A program made the position numbers and the translations under genes. The notes under the pieces are model-generated. The model was not told the origin of the DNA and searched no databases. It worked only from the letters and a program-made list of their open reading frames with translations. Positions 21,401 to 34,600 of a stretch of 64,000 nt of DNA are shown here, one piece after another; within the stretch, counting starts at the first letter, position 1, and each line of letters starts with the position of its first letter. This DNA is from Capitulum mitella (lineage: Eukaryota; Arthropoda; Thecostraca; Pollicipedomorpha; Pollicipedidae), in the NCBI GenBank assembly GCA_030062745.1, contig CP099849.1, positions 7,362,586-7,426,585 on the forward strand. The letters are read 5' to 3'.

Positions 21401-24400
21401 TGCAGACAGCTTGGTTGTTTATGTGGGCACTGCCAGCTCTGGCTGGGGAGGGGTCACTGCAAATGGGGTCCTCCCGGCCCTCTTGTTGATGAGAGCAGCA
21501 TGAGAGATAACATGAGCTGTTACGCGCCACGTTTTGGGACGAGGTTATGCTGTTCTCCACTTCTAGCTAACGTGACATGTTTTTAATGTTTAACATTTTA
21601 CATCAAATGTTAACAAGTTACATCTGACTTGACATGCATGTAGACAAGATAGTCGTCGATAACTGATTCTTCCTGTGTTCTTCCTGTTTTGTGGCCAGGG
21701 AACGGATGGATGGTGTTAATGTGTACCAACCACTGAACGATAACAGAATGTTGACACAGTGCCACCTAGCACTGTGCTTCGACCGAGACTTCCATCTTTC
21801 GTATACAATGGACCCTCGCTGTTCGTAGCTTCGCCATTCGTGGGTTCGCATATTCGCGGATTTTTGGGAGAAGTTAATTTGGAAAATGGCGAGGATATCT
21901 CCTGCATTTTTCGTTGCGGAAGCTGGTCCTAGCGGTTCATGGGGCGTTTATCGCATGCTTCCGGTGAAAAATGCTTCTCTGTATGGTTATGCTGTGCAAT
22001 CACTTTAGGTATGTGTTGCGCGGCGCAGGAAACTTGCTTTGGTGAGTATTGTACTTAGCAAGACTTGTGCAATACTATTTATGTAAAGTGATACTGCGTA
22101 GCTGTTCTTTAAAACACATGTACGGATCTCGTATAGGCTGTGTAGGTAATGGGAATAACTTACAGCAAATATGGTGGTTTTGGGTGCTAGGTATGGTCTG
22201 GTCCCGGACTCGCTCTATTCGCAGAGGGCTCGGTACATCACCCCGGGAAAAGCGGAGGCCCACTGTACTCACCGGCCTCGGTTGTTTGTCTGCAGGGATC
22301 GCGGCAGTCTCAAGTTCCCGTACAGCAGGGAGACTGTGGCCCAAGAGCGCGCGCCGCCCAGCTTCGACTGGAGGATCCGGGGCGCCGTCACCCCTGTGAA
22401 AGGTGCGGCGACGTCCCGTCCGCCCTGCACTTCCAGCGACGCCGGCCGTGTTGGCTCCTCTGGGATCTGTCGTCGCGCGGGCCGGCCCGAACCGCCGTCA
22501 GGCCTAGACTTAGCTTTACCGAGGTTTCGGTTGCGTGCTGCCTGTGGGCCTGACGAGACGTACGCCCTGCGTGGCCTGCCGGTAGCGGCCCGGGGCCAAT
22601 CGTCAGCCGACTGGGCTGATGTCCAGGCTTGTTTTTGTTGTCCGCCGGGTGCGTCGTTGCCTCGCGTGCTGCGGACCGGCCGCCTGTGCCGTCCGTGTGA
22701 CCGCCGTCCGTCCCGGCCTGCGCGCAGACCAGAGCGTGTGCGGCTCGTGCTGGAGCTTCGGCACCACGGGCGCCGTGGAGAGCGGCTACTTCCTGCACTC
22801 GGGCCGGCTGGTGCGGCTGTCGCAGCAGGCGCTCATCGACTGCAGCTGGGGCCAGGGCAACAACGGCTGCGACGGTGGCGAGGACACCAACTCCTACAAG
22901 TGAGTTCTCGTCTGTGGAGGGGATTGTGTATGCAGTCAGATCGCGAAATAATGCACGTAAACAGACGGAACGCCAGCTTCTGTAGATAATTTGGTTACTC
23001 GTATGCAACCAAACACGAAGTTACACAGATCAGTGATACATCTGTAACTGAACATAATCCATACTGGTCAGTAGCACGTATTAACAAAATGCCAGCCATG
23101 CAGGTTGGTAATCACGCATAACCTCAACCATATTGGGCATTGCCGCAGGCGCAGACCACCACTTACCAGGATATCTCTCATGGCAGACAATGTCCACGGG
23201 CACGCATATGTATGCCTTGTAATGTGGAAACAGTACAAGTGCCAACCGTAGATCCTGAGACATGATAAAAAGATCCCGGCTTCTAAATTTGATCTGCACA
23301 CATACATACTCAAAGTAAACCAATCACTACCACTGTAACGTTAAATGGAACACTTGTGCTGTCTTGAAACTCGCCACATACATTCTAACGTATGGTAACG
23401 TACACAGACTGCAAAGGGGAGCGTATTGCCCAGTAGGTCGTGGCACGCCTTAAAACTGAATATCAGTCATTAGTCAGTCGTGCGGAGCTGAGCGCTGCGA
23501 CCCGTGCCACCCGAGCACTGGCGGCAGCCGCCGCGCCACGTCCATCCCCGTCACGCCGACCGGCGCCGTTCCAGGTGGATCCTGAAGCACGGCCTGCCGA
23601 CCGAGGACAGCTACGGCCCGTATCTGGGCTCGGACGCCTTCTGCCACGTTAATGAGTCTCAGGTGGGCCGCCGCCGGTCCGGCGGAGCAGCGGCGGGCGA
23701 GACTGGGCGCCGGGCGGCGTCCGTGTGCCGCCGGGCGGCCGCGGCTCAGTGTTGTTCGGCTCTGGGCGGAGTTTGGGTTCGGCGTGGTGCCGGCACCGCG
23801 CTTGGCTCCCGCAGGTCTGCCTTTTCCAGGGTGTCAAACAACGGCCAAGCGGCCCATGTCTGTGTATCTGTGGCTGGAATTTTTGCAGTGCTGGAAAGCG
23901 CGGGGAAACTTTGAGACAGAATCGACCGTGTCCACATGGAATTGCTTTTAACATATATCATCAAGAGGGCTTACCTCTCTTCTTCCTAAAGGGTAGGACG
24001 GAAAATGTGATGCATTACGTTCCGTTCCAGCCCATTACAGTGTGTTTCATCGGCATCTGAGCACCCCTTCCTCAGTTTCTCCCCGCGCTCCGACGGCTTC
24101 TGAGGGTGGTCTCCTCCTTCCCATTCCCCGCTCACTGGCCGGTACTCTGACTCCGTGCAGTGCCTCGTCCCCGCAGTGGAAGCATTCCGCCAACCACTCC
24201 GGCCACGGACGCCGAGTGACCGGCGCATGTGTGCTTGTTGTTCCCAGGCGGGCGCCGTGCGGATCACGGGTCACATGGACGTGCCCTCGGGCGATGTCGG
24301 CGCGGCCATGTTCACGCTGTTCCGGCACGGCCCGCTCTCGGTGGCCATTGACGCTTCGCACCGCTCGTTCAGCTTCTATGCCAACGGAGTCTACTACGAG

Positions 24401-25156
24401 AAGGATTGCGGTTAGTGCCTCTTGTGGGACCTTGCGTGTGGTCAGTTTGGCGAGCTTGCCCGGTGTGAGGGTGTCATTGTGGGAGACGGTATTTAGTTCG
24501 TGCAGTTGTGAGGGTGGCCGGCATCGAGTGTTCCTGAGGCTGAATTGTGACGAGTTACTGTGACGGTACCGTAGTGCCGCTGTGGGATGGCTTACAGTAT
24601 AGTGAGTCAGTCTGTGATGAGCTACCAGTGTGAACTGATGAGTTGTCGTTGGGGCTTGCCAGTATTGATTTATTACTGGAATCAGCCAGCCTGCAGTCAT
24701 CAGTGAAGTAATATTTTTGTTTTGGTGTGGGCTGGCGTGGTCCGGAGACCCGGATCCCCCTGAGACGGGCCTCCTCGGGCTGGGCTCACCGCTGCTTGGC
24801 GGCACCGTGGAGCGGCACGGACGCCGTCGATGTCGTTAGTCGCTCGTTCCTGCCCCGTCACCAGTTGGAGCTCGCTTAGTGAAACCTCTAGCCCCGAACG
24901 CGGCCTCGTGCCGGTGCCGTGCGGAGGGATCGGGCGCCTCGCCGCGCTGATCGACCGTGTGGCCGCCGCAGGTAACCAGCCGGACCAGCTCGACCACGCC
25001 GTGCTGGCGGTCGGCTTCGGCACCCTCGACGGCGAGCCCTACTGGCTGGTGAAGAACTCGTGGTCCACCTACTGGGGCAACGACGGCTACGTGCTGATGT
25101 CGATGAAGGACAACAACTGCGGCGTGGCCACGGCCGCGACCTACGTCAGCTTCTAA
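12492..25156 (+). CDS. 26-29-p: 26/29-kDa-type cysteine protease (papain family C1A), complete, 12 exons
   Basis: A secreted or lysosomal thiol protease. Exons: 12492-12531, 15684-15839, 16257-16363, 17038-17208, 17476-17608, 18818-19013, 19525-19638, 22296-22402, 22728-22899, 23575-23662, 24248-24410 and 24972-25156. All introns are GT-AG and phases agree, giving 543 residues, close to arthropod 26-29-p. Exon 1 is a signal peptide ([13 protein letters not shown]). A long family-specific N-terminal region follows, with [19 protein letters not shown] and [14 protein letters not shown]. The I29-like propeptide is at about 230-290 ([14 protein letters not shown]). The mature enzyme has Gln343, Cys349 (CGSCWSFG), His491 ([11 protein letters not shown]) and Asn511 (KNSWSTYWG), so it should be active. 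Ser-Trp and GCDGG loops are conserved. Intron 1 carries a decayed mariner element and a SINE-like repeat. Confidence 0.95.
12925..13330. repeat. AGGTCA-containing dispersed repeat, copy 2
   Basis: Related to 5130-5400. It includes TGACCTTTGACCT at 12987-12999 and a similar block at 13241-13262. A further TTTGACCTTGG lies just upstream near 12830. It sits in protease intron 1 and has no coding potential. Confidence 0.55.
13465..14880 (-). mobile_element. Decayed Tc1/mariner-type DNA transposon
   Basis: Read on the minus strand, the first catalytic block is [20 protein letters not shown] near 14516-14457. The last block, [11 protein letters not shown] near 13700-13665, is the usual SPDLxPLDFxxW of this superfamily. 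A typical C-terminal helix region follows ([19 protein letters not shown]). The frame is broken by several stops and frameshifts and the copy is not functional. Terminal inverted repeats were not located, so the ends are approximate. It lies in protease intron 1, antisense to the gene. Confidence 0.7.
15178..15525 (+). repeat. SINE-like dispersed repeat, best copy
   Basis: The fullest copy of the family also seen at 5530-5745 and 5855-6195. It starts near a TGACCTGACCTGTGAC block and contains TGGATGTAAGGAGGCGG, then GGGTGCGAGTCCC (B-box-like), and ends near CCATATTTGGCAACA. It is in protease intron 1, about 160 bases before exon 2. Confidence 0.7.
19639..22295. other. Protease intron 7, no internal feature recognised
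   Basis: This 2.66 kb intron is one of the longest in the gene. I looked for exons on both strands and saw none. It is GC-rich near both ends and AT-richer between about 20500 and 22000. Confidence 0.5.
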
Positions 25157-25734
25157 GGCGCTGCGGAGGCGGAACTGCCCACCGTTTTACGCCCGTCCCA
25201 TTGCCATTCTTCCGCCAACCGCCACGCGGTGACCTTTGTATCTTCACCTCGTGCTAGTTGGCTCTGACCGTAGGTGCCTGAATCACCGGCCATTGTATTC
25301 TGGCCTGTTGGCGTGTAGTTCACTGCGGCGGCACTGAGCCAGAATCCCGCCCGTTGTCTTCCGTCGTGCTTCGTTTGTGTGGATCCCCGCTCTTGAGGGT
25401 TTCTGGTCAGCTGCGGCGTATCCTTGTCTCGCGAAAGGATGTATCAGTCGAGTGCGCTCATGCCAGCGGTGATGTCTCTGTGAATATCTTGCGCTCGTGT
25501 CGTAGATTTACTGGAGGCGAATGTTGTGGAACTCGTCAGCCGTTGGTCTTCGCAGGGTTTGCGAACGACGAATGAGGCGATCAGTCTGTCGCTGTCGATT
25601 TCATGTGTTGGTATGCTTTGACGCGGGTTTGACGAGATTCCTATCTGATTATGTGAAATGCCAATGTAAAGGGCTTTCATATGACTCCATATGAGTACTC
25701 AAGCATTTTTCAACAATGTACCGCGCTTTTTTGG

Positions 25735-25740
25735 AATAAA
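25735..25740 (+). terminator. Candidate polyadenylation signal of the protease gene
   Basis: AATAAA, 578 bases after the protease stop codon. No closer canonical signal was noticed. Confidence 0.5.
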
Positions 25741-25988
25741 CGACACATTCCAGGAATTTAGCGAGTTTTGGTAAATTGGTGAGGCATGACTGATCACAAG
25801 TTACTTGGCAGTAAGACATTTTTTTAAAACATCTCGAACCATGCGCGAACACGCATTTGACGGGAAGGTCAGGATGTTGAGCCCTCGGCTCGGCTCCAGC
25901 AACTACACAAAACGACACCCCTGGTCCAAATAACTTCATATATTGTGCTTAGGCACTGTGAAGAGGGATTCCGAATGCAATGATCTGT

Positions 25989-27329
<1,341 letters not shown>

Positions 27330-28085
27330 ACGTGTTTATCATTAACGGCTTCCAAACTAGTACTCCACAGCACGCAGTCTTCGGCGGCACAAATCAAGAT
27401 GCATATAATTACCGGGATACTCTAAACTTGCATCTCACAGCTAAAGGACTCATGCTGCGGCTGGACAGTTGAAACACAGTAGCGGCATGTACCTAACGAC
27501 GCAGCAGTCATCACGCACGTAGACCATGATCACATGACTGTGGACTTAGACTAATGCGAACCTCGAATGTAGGCGAAAAAATTAACTAATGCGGACCCCG
27601 AGTGCAGGCGAATGGATGGGCATGACAGGCCAGCGGCACGCAGTACATAATGTCTGACGAAACACAGTAAGCCAAGGTTGAACACATCACACGCTTTTCG
27701 GCGGCACAAATCAAGACTCATATGATTACTGGGACTAAATTTACGCCTCACAACGAAGGGCCTCATGCCGCGGTTCGAATGTTGAAACAGTAGCTGTATG
27801 TGCCGAATGACGCGACAGTCAACGCAAACGTTTAGCCAGATAGCGGTGTACTGCGAAGGTACAAACTTAGAAATTTTAAGCATTTATTCCATCCAACTTA
27901 AAAGTTTTATGTTGGAATGAAGGTGAATGGATGACAGGCGAGGAGCACACAATACATAATAGTAGGCGACACACAGCAAGCCAGTGTGCAGCAGAGCACA
28001 CACTGGATGTTCGGCAGCACACATGATGCATAAGATTGTACTACCCTAATCAGCAAACATGAACCTGAACTTTCTATCAAGCTTA
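27330..28085. repeat. Degenerate ~315 bp tandem repeat, about 2.4 units
   Basis: The landmark TTCGGCGGCACAAATCAAGA recurs at 27380 and 27697, and as TTCGGCAGCACACATGATGC at 28010. Spacings are 317 and 313 bases. Other shared segments are GGCGAATGGATG and ACGCAGTACATAAT / CACAATACATAAT. Units are well diverged. Confidence 0.75.
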
Positions 28086-29589
28086 TTGAGTCGCTGCACC
28101 GTCAGGGACTGTCCTTCAGGGACTGTCTTTTTTAGGCTGGGACGGAGAGGCGTCAGCCATCGGTCTGTCACCGCGGAGGACGGGAAAAACTGGAGGTTTA
28201 CGACGTTCTCGATAATGAATACGTCTTTCTAGGCGCGGTCCTTCTCGTTTCTCTTCCTCCTCGTCGAACTTACCCGCGAACCGACCCTCGCTAACCATCT
28301 TCGTGGTCTTCCCCACCCTTTCTGTGTCTGACTGGTATCGTGACAGTACCAGACACATCTCAGCCACCTCCGCTACATCTGCTATGCCTGTGTGGAGCCC
28401 CGCTCGAATGTTTTGAAAGGTCTGCAGGACCTGTTCGTGACACCATGTCCGCACCCCTGCATCATCCGCTGGTAGTCACGTCGAACCGTACTGTTCTGCC
28501 TTGGTGCAGACACGTTCCATGAAAGTTCTGAACTGGCTGGCCGGACTGTCGCCATCGCCGCACGGTGCGCCAGGAAGCCGGAGAACACCTTGGGTTACGA
28601 CACTGACTAGCTCCATGTCGAAGCATCGAAGCCAAAGTCATGCAAAACTCCTTTTTTACGTTATCCCTTTGGTTCGGCCTTCGGGTCTTTCTTTTTGCCA
28701 AATATTTCATTCCTTTGTGGCAGTCAAGGTCCTGGGCCGTTATCACGAAGCAAAAAACACTTCGTTTATGCTTATGGACTTTTCGAATATTGTAAGCTTT
28801 TTGAAACATGTCATTTGGTACTGTAGCAAGTCGAAGATTTCTTCCTTTTTTGATTATCATGCAGAAACCGTATTCAGTTGTCTCAGTTCAGGCTGAATGC
28901 AAAGTGGGTTTTGGGTGGTCCATTATTTCTGACTCCTTCCGACGAGGCTTCAAGTTTTTTTCGTCCCTGCCAAATTGGTAGCAAGACATGGCAAATCCGC
29001 ACTGGCTTCTCTTGTAACGCATAAATGCAGAGGAAATCACGAGGCTTCTGTGTATCGGACGTGAGCAATGTTTTGGAGCGTCAAAGGTTGACGTGGAGGT
29101 ACATAAATACTGTCAAAAATCTTTTTGCATGCGTTTGAACAGAATCTGAGGTGAGGTCATTATGATCGTGAGAGAGGTAAAAAATAATGTTGCTGAGTGT
29201 GTATTTCCACTCAAAATTAAGAATTTCAGGTCACTGCGAGACAGTGTCCAAAATTGACCTTTTCGACCCCATTTGACCCTGAAGATATTGACCTAGGGTC
29301 ATAAAAATTGCACACAATGTAAATCGTTATGACCCCACCCTGCTCAGTTAAATTCCGTGTCTCTAACTCTTTCCATTTCTGAGATCAGGGGGGGCACTTT
29401 TGTGCCCCTTTCAGTGCGCGTTAGCACGAAACCCCTTTCCACTGCGCGTGTTAAGCGTATGACAATGTACCTATGAGAAAAAGATATAGATATGAAACGT
29501 TCATCGTCATAGCGGCGATTTTCAAAAACCTTCCTTCATCAGTGAATGCACGTGGATAGGTACCATAGCAATATTTCGTGTGTAGTGAT
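28086..29589. other. Intergenic, no assignable gene
   Basis: The minus strand holds an open frame at 28116-28454, rich in charged residues, followed by overlapping frames to 28860. I cannot assign them. From about 29140 to 29400 there are AGGTCA/TGACC half-sites of the dispersed type seen elsewhere. Confidence 0.35.
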
Positions 29590-29863
29590 CAGGCACGTAG
29601 CCAGGATTTTCCTCGGGGGGGGGGGCAAATTGCAGACTTCAAATTTGGTCATATGCCATTAGGCATATGGCGAAATTTATAGGAAAAAGCAACAAGCTGC
29701 TGTAACTGGTATCATATTTAACCCACAAGAATGCATATAATACTTTCTTTGCAACATATGTTTGACCACTATTCCGTATTCGTGCGAAATCGCAATATAT
29801 CTAATGTAGGCCGTTTGGCTCAGGGGAGCATGGCCCTCATGCCTCCCATTGGCTACGTCCCTG
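29590..29863. mobile_element. MITE-like element with terminal inverted repeats
   Basis: About 274 bases beginning CAGGCACGTAGCCAGGA. Its end is the inverted form (CAGGGACGTAGCCAA when read on the minus strand), agreeing at 13 of the first 15 positions. A run of nine or more G follows the left terminus. There is no transposase. A CACGTAGCCAGGAT-plus-G-run motif is, from memory, widespread in invertebrate genomes. Confidence 0.6.
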
Positions 29864-31623
29864 GTAATGACATAGTGTTAATGCTTCTTTTATCCTCGTA
29901 CATCCAGTGCATCTTTTCCTCTTTTCCAACTCTCAGACTTGATGTGGCGTTGAGCAGGTACTGTGTTGCTAATTGTTATCGTCGCTTGGATGCGTATGTG
30001 GAGTTTTGAAGGTACTGGCTACAAACAACGTATTTTTCAATCGAATTATTCCCGGTTCATCATAAGCTGTGTGAAAGCAACGCTGGATATTAAAGTTCCC
30101 ATCTGGGGCAATTAAAAAGATACCGAAGAAGCATGGTCTCATTACGGCAGGCTTTCTCTGCCTGTACTTCAAATGTTTCAGGCCGAAAATACTTCTGTCA
30201 AGAGTGTGACAGATCTAAACAGTTGACAGTGACGCCATCGTAAAAAAGAACGGACGATGTGATCTGAACAGTTAAAAGCGCATTTCTGCCAACGATTGTT
30301 ATTACGGCTGTCCAGAAATCTAGTTTGTGTTTATAAACTCGTACAAGGTATGTTCGAGTCCTTGGAAATTGAACATACATTGTTTTAATATCTCATAACT
30401 TTGTTAATCATAGCTAATTTGTAGCAACCATCAACATCGTAACTTAACCTGGTGAAATAATGATGTTCGCAGGACAATTCACGGACGTTAAAAATGTATT
30501 AGACCTCAAAGGGCACAGAATAATGGAGTGAAACCAAATACTGTTAAGAGCCAGTCTCGTGTTTCTTTTTCATAAGTAAAGCCCATCTCAGGTTTTTTTA
30601 GGTCCAACATATTTCAGTTTCTTCGGTGATGATTTCAGGAAAAACAGCGTCAGAAGGAGAAGATTATATTCAACCAACTAGAATGCCCAAACGATGGTGA
30701 GCATTCGAAGAGGATCGAATAAGATTTTGCGGTTCGTGAACAGCTTTATGATAGATTTCCCAGTACATATCACTATACAAATCACTGGCCATTTGTCTCC
30801 GGTTTGATCATTTCTACGTACGAAATGAACGTTTAATATCCTCCTGGATAGGATATCTTAAATATAATAGCAGTGGAACCTTCCTGGCAGTGATAGCGAA
30901 AGCGCCGTTATGTCTCATCTCCCGACATTTTGAACGGCCTTCTCATTGCTTTTAGCGGTTTTGGGTAACTACCCCTACTTATTTTCCTTGTTACATTGAC
31001 CCACTGTCAAGATACATATCCGTGAGCAAACCATTTTACTGAGGTTGCAGTATGAAAACTCATTGCATAGACGGAGTTTTCTGCTAAGCGTTAGTTCTTT
31101 TTGAACCGCTTGTTTTCATACACGTTATACCCATCAGTATTTTCCTGGTATGATACCCATCGCTTTACTAAAATCGCTTATGTCTCGCTCTAGATGGTGC
31201 TGCGCAGGAAGCAGTTGGCGTTGAGAAGTGCGACGATCCTTCACGGGACCATACCAATGCAAACGCATTATCTCAGCAGGTTATAAACCAAGTGCACCAT
31301 TTCATGCATGGATGACCATGTGCTTGGTGGTTAGCTCTGAGATATTCAAATCGGGTCGGAATGGGGATTTTATCTCAGCCGCGATATTCTGGCGATGAGC
31401 GCCAAACACATGTTTGTACGTTCTTCGACCTAAGGCGACGTAACGTGACAGAACAAATACTAAATAACTCATGTCAGTGGTGCTAATGTCACACCGACGC
31501 ATGGATAAATGGCCATTCGCCTGTTTATGGGTGCTGTTGATAGATAAAATAAATCAAGTTCAAAGAGGCCGACACCCCAACCAAGCTCGGGGCAAATCGT
31601 AAGCTTGCTGTGGATGCGGTCAG
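29864..31623. other. Upstream of the NOL4 exons, nothing recognised
   Basis: AT-rich. Missing 5' exons of the NOL4-like gene could lie here or further left, but I could not identify any. Confidence 0.35.
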
Positions 31624-34600
31624 GCGCCTGAAACTCCGCGGGCTCCTGCCCCCACGGCGCCGCTGCCAGCCGTCCAGGAGGAAGACGAGGAGCTGGAGGA
31701 AGACGAGGAAACTGAAGAGAAGGAGGACGCCATGATAGATCCAGAGCGTCTCAAGGCTTTCAACGTTAGTGTCCTTGCCTTTTATGACCAGGTCACTGTC
31801 TGGGACGAGCTTGAATAAGAACAGAGGCTCGGTTGCAGAGGTGCTTTATTAAACCTTCGCAACTGGGCAGTTATGTCTGATATTCGTCACCTCGTGCAGC
31901 TGAGTTAAGTGTTCAGTGTTGTGCGTAATCTGTGCGGTAAAGTGTTGAGCATAGCCTGCGAATAAGAGCAAAGGAAGTATTTGTTCCTGTTTGCCAGATG
32001 TTTGCACATCTATTTGGCTTGTTTTGTACCTCTGGTCACCGTATGTCTCTGGGGCCGTCCGCTGCGTTCTGCGGTGCTGGTCGCCAGATGTTCGGACACC
32101 GGTCGACAGATGTTCGTGAGGCTATTCGCCGACGAAAACCTGGACAGGATGATTCCCATAAGCAAACAGCCGAAGGAGCGAATCCAGGCTATCATGGAGT
32201 CGTGCGGCCGCCAGTTCCCCGAGTTCGGCGACAGGGCGAGGAAACGGCTGCGCACGTACCTGAAGGCGAGTACCGCGCCATTGCGTGTTGTTGTTCTGGG
32301 CTGATACAAAGGCGGAACCAAACTAAATTTGGGAATTAAAGAAAAGCGTATCACTCCTAAAATCACCGCTAAAGTAGTAATTCCGCTGAAATCTTGGTAT
32401 CTGTAACAAATGTTAAGATTGTTAACCTTATGATGAGGCATGGAAGGATATAAATGACTTCTATGGGGACGACGATGTTTGAAAATCTGGAAAATGGAGC
32501 GTTTTGATTATTAGAAAAGATAAGGGAATCCGAAACATCATCCTTTGAGACCGTAGATTCTGAGTTGTATCGAAGGAAATCCCCTCGGGATTGTTTAAAA
32601 CAGCTTGCGAAGGTGATTTGTTGTTTATTGGTGCTTTCGGGCGCGCCGACTACTGAGGTCATTTTGCGCCCATATTGCGAAGGTGATTGTTCAAGACGCT
32701 TATAAATCCGCCACATGCACTGAAGCTATGTGCGGGCCGTCTGAGGCCAGGAATGGTGTGCACCTCAGCAGCTGGCCGATCTAACCCACGCGGCGAATCA
32801 TGTCTGTCATACTGGACCTGACGTGAAGTGACCTGGTCCGACCGTGTCTAATTTTCCCGTACTGCACGTGACCTGACCAGATTAGATCTGACCTGCTTTG
32901 TGTAAGCGTGATCCGAATCTGACCTGACCTGAACTGATCTAACCGGGGCCGCACTGGCCTGCCCTTCCCTGTCCCGAAATGACCCAGCCTGGTCCGATTT
33001 GATCTGACCCGACCTGGCCTGGCCTGACCTGCAGGCCTGTCGCCGTAACAAGAGAAGCCGGGAGCTGGCCGGCGTGGACGGCGGCGCCGCGGGCCGCCCC
33101 AGCCGACCGACACCGCCGCACCTGACCTCGGCTCAGGCCGAGCAGATCCTGGCCCAGGCGTGCCAGAACGAGAGCAGGAACGCCAAACGCATGCACCTGG
33201 GCCTGGAGCCGGTCGGCGCGTTCGCCGCCAGCCAGGTGCGCTCTGACGAACGGCAGCCGTGCTTTTTACTGCGCGCGGTTCTCGGAATACGGAGTGTTCG
33301 GGGCCGTTTTCTCGACCCGTGAGGTGGCCGGGCTATTGTTTCCCGGCTGGCACATAGGCCTGAAACGCTGATTCACAGGCATGGCGATACAGGCGCACGC
33401 CGCGTCAGCATAACCACGTGAGCTCTCCGGTCGCGGTGGCAGGCAGATTCAGTTGCTAGTGCAGGTCGTATCAGGTGACGGTACCGCGTTTGACGCTGCA
33501 GGCCTCCACGGCCGGTCTGCGCTTCAGAGAATGCCAGGAATCAGGGAGGTGGTTTCCTATCTCTTTGTGGGTGACCTGGCACCCACAAAGTGGAAATGGG
33601 CAACTACAACACTATTTGGGGCCCCACAAGTAAAAGTGTGTTTAAGTATTCAAATATCATATTCTCAGGCCCCATGACGTTAACCACCTAAAACCAGGTT
33701 CATCAGCAATAGTCGGAACTTATTTACTTTAGCGTCAACCAATTATTACTTTTCCACGCCAGGCGCCGAGTAAAATTGTGTCAAACTAGGTACTGGAACA
33801 AGGTCCTCCATTACAGGGAGTGTGTCTACTCAAATCGTGATTTTTAGCTGTACAAGTGCGATTGAAGAGGACATTTTTATGAATCGAAGCGCGGGTATCA
33901 GTCACTCTTGCCAACTCGTTCTCGTTAGCGCATATTTTACTGGGGTAAGTGCGCTGGCTGCCAGCCCAAGTTTTGTTTATTTATCCCAGTTTCTTGTTCA
34001 CCAATGAAATCACCTACAAAACGTGTAAGCGTATCGCTAGCCTCAGCGGTGTCGAAGCTGACAGCAGTTGACAAACATCGGAATTATGAAGGCGGCCATC
34101 ATATATTCAGGCAAGTACCGCTACAATTCCACGAACTGAATTTTCCCCGCAGGTATGCTTTACGTGAAAAGGTCGAAATACGTTGGAGTTGTTTGTCAAA
34201 ACAATCGTCGCTGCCGTTTATAACTGTGTTTGGTACAGCAAGGCAGAGCGTTGGGTGAGCAGCGGGTGAGTCTTACCTACGCATGTATTTTCTGCTCGCT
34301 GACTGGTTCCTTTCTCTACCACTGGGTTGTTGTATTTCGAGTACCGATAGCAATGCTGATAAATACAATAGTAAAATGCGTGAAATGTTTGTCTAAGATG
34401 ACCGAAATGCACTTTTCATTCACATGATAACTCATAACCAATCATAAATATTCCCGTACTGTGTTTTTGAGGTAACGGGAAAAAACAGATAAATTCCTTT
34501 TGAGGATGCTGCTGTTATGCAGTCATCCATGACTTAAGTAACACATCCTTCTGCAATTTGTTTCCCGTAATACCTTATTAAATTCATTTCTCTGAACTTC

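Noticed and set aside
28116-28860. Charged minus-strand frames that faintly recall a retroelement capsid protein
   Set aside because: No diagnostic motif, no neighbouring polymerase and no terminal repeats were seen. The resemblance is too weak to name a family.
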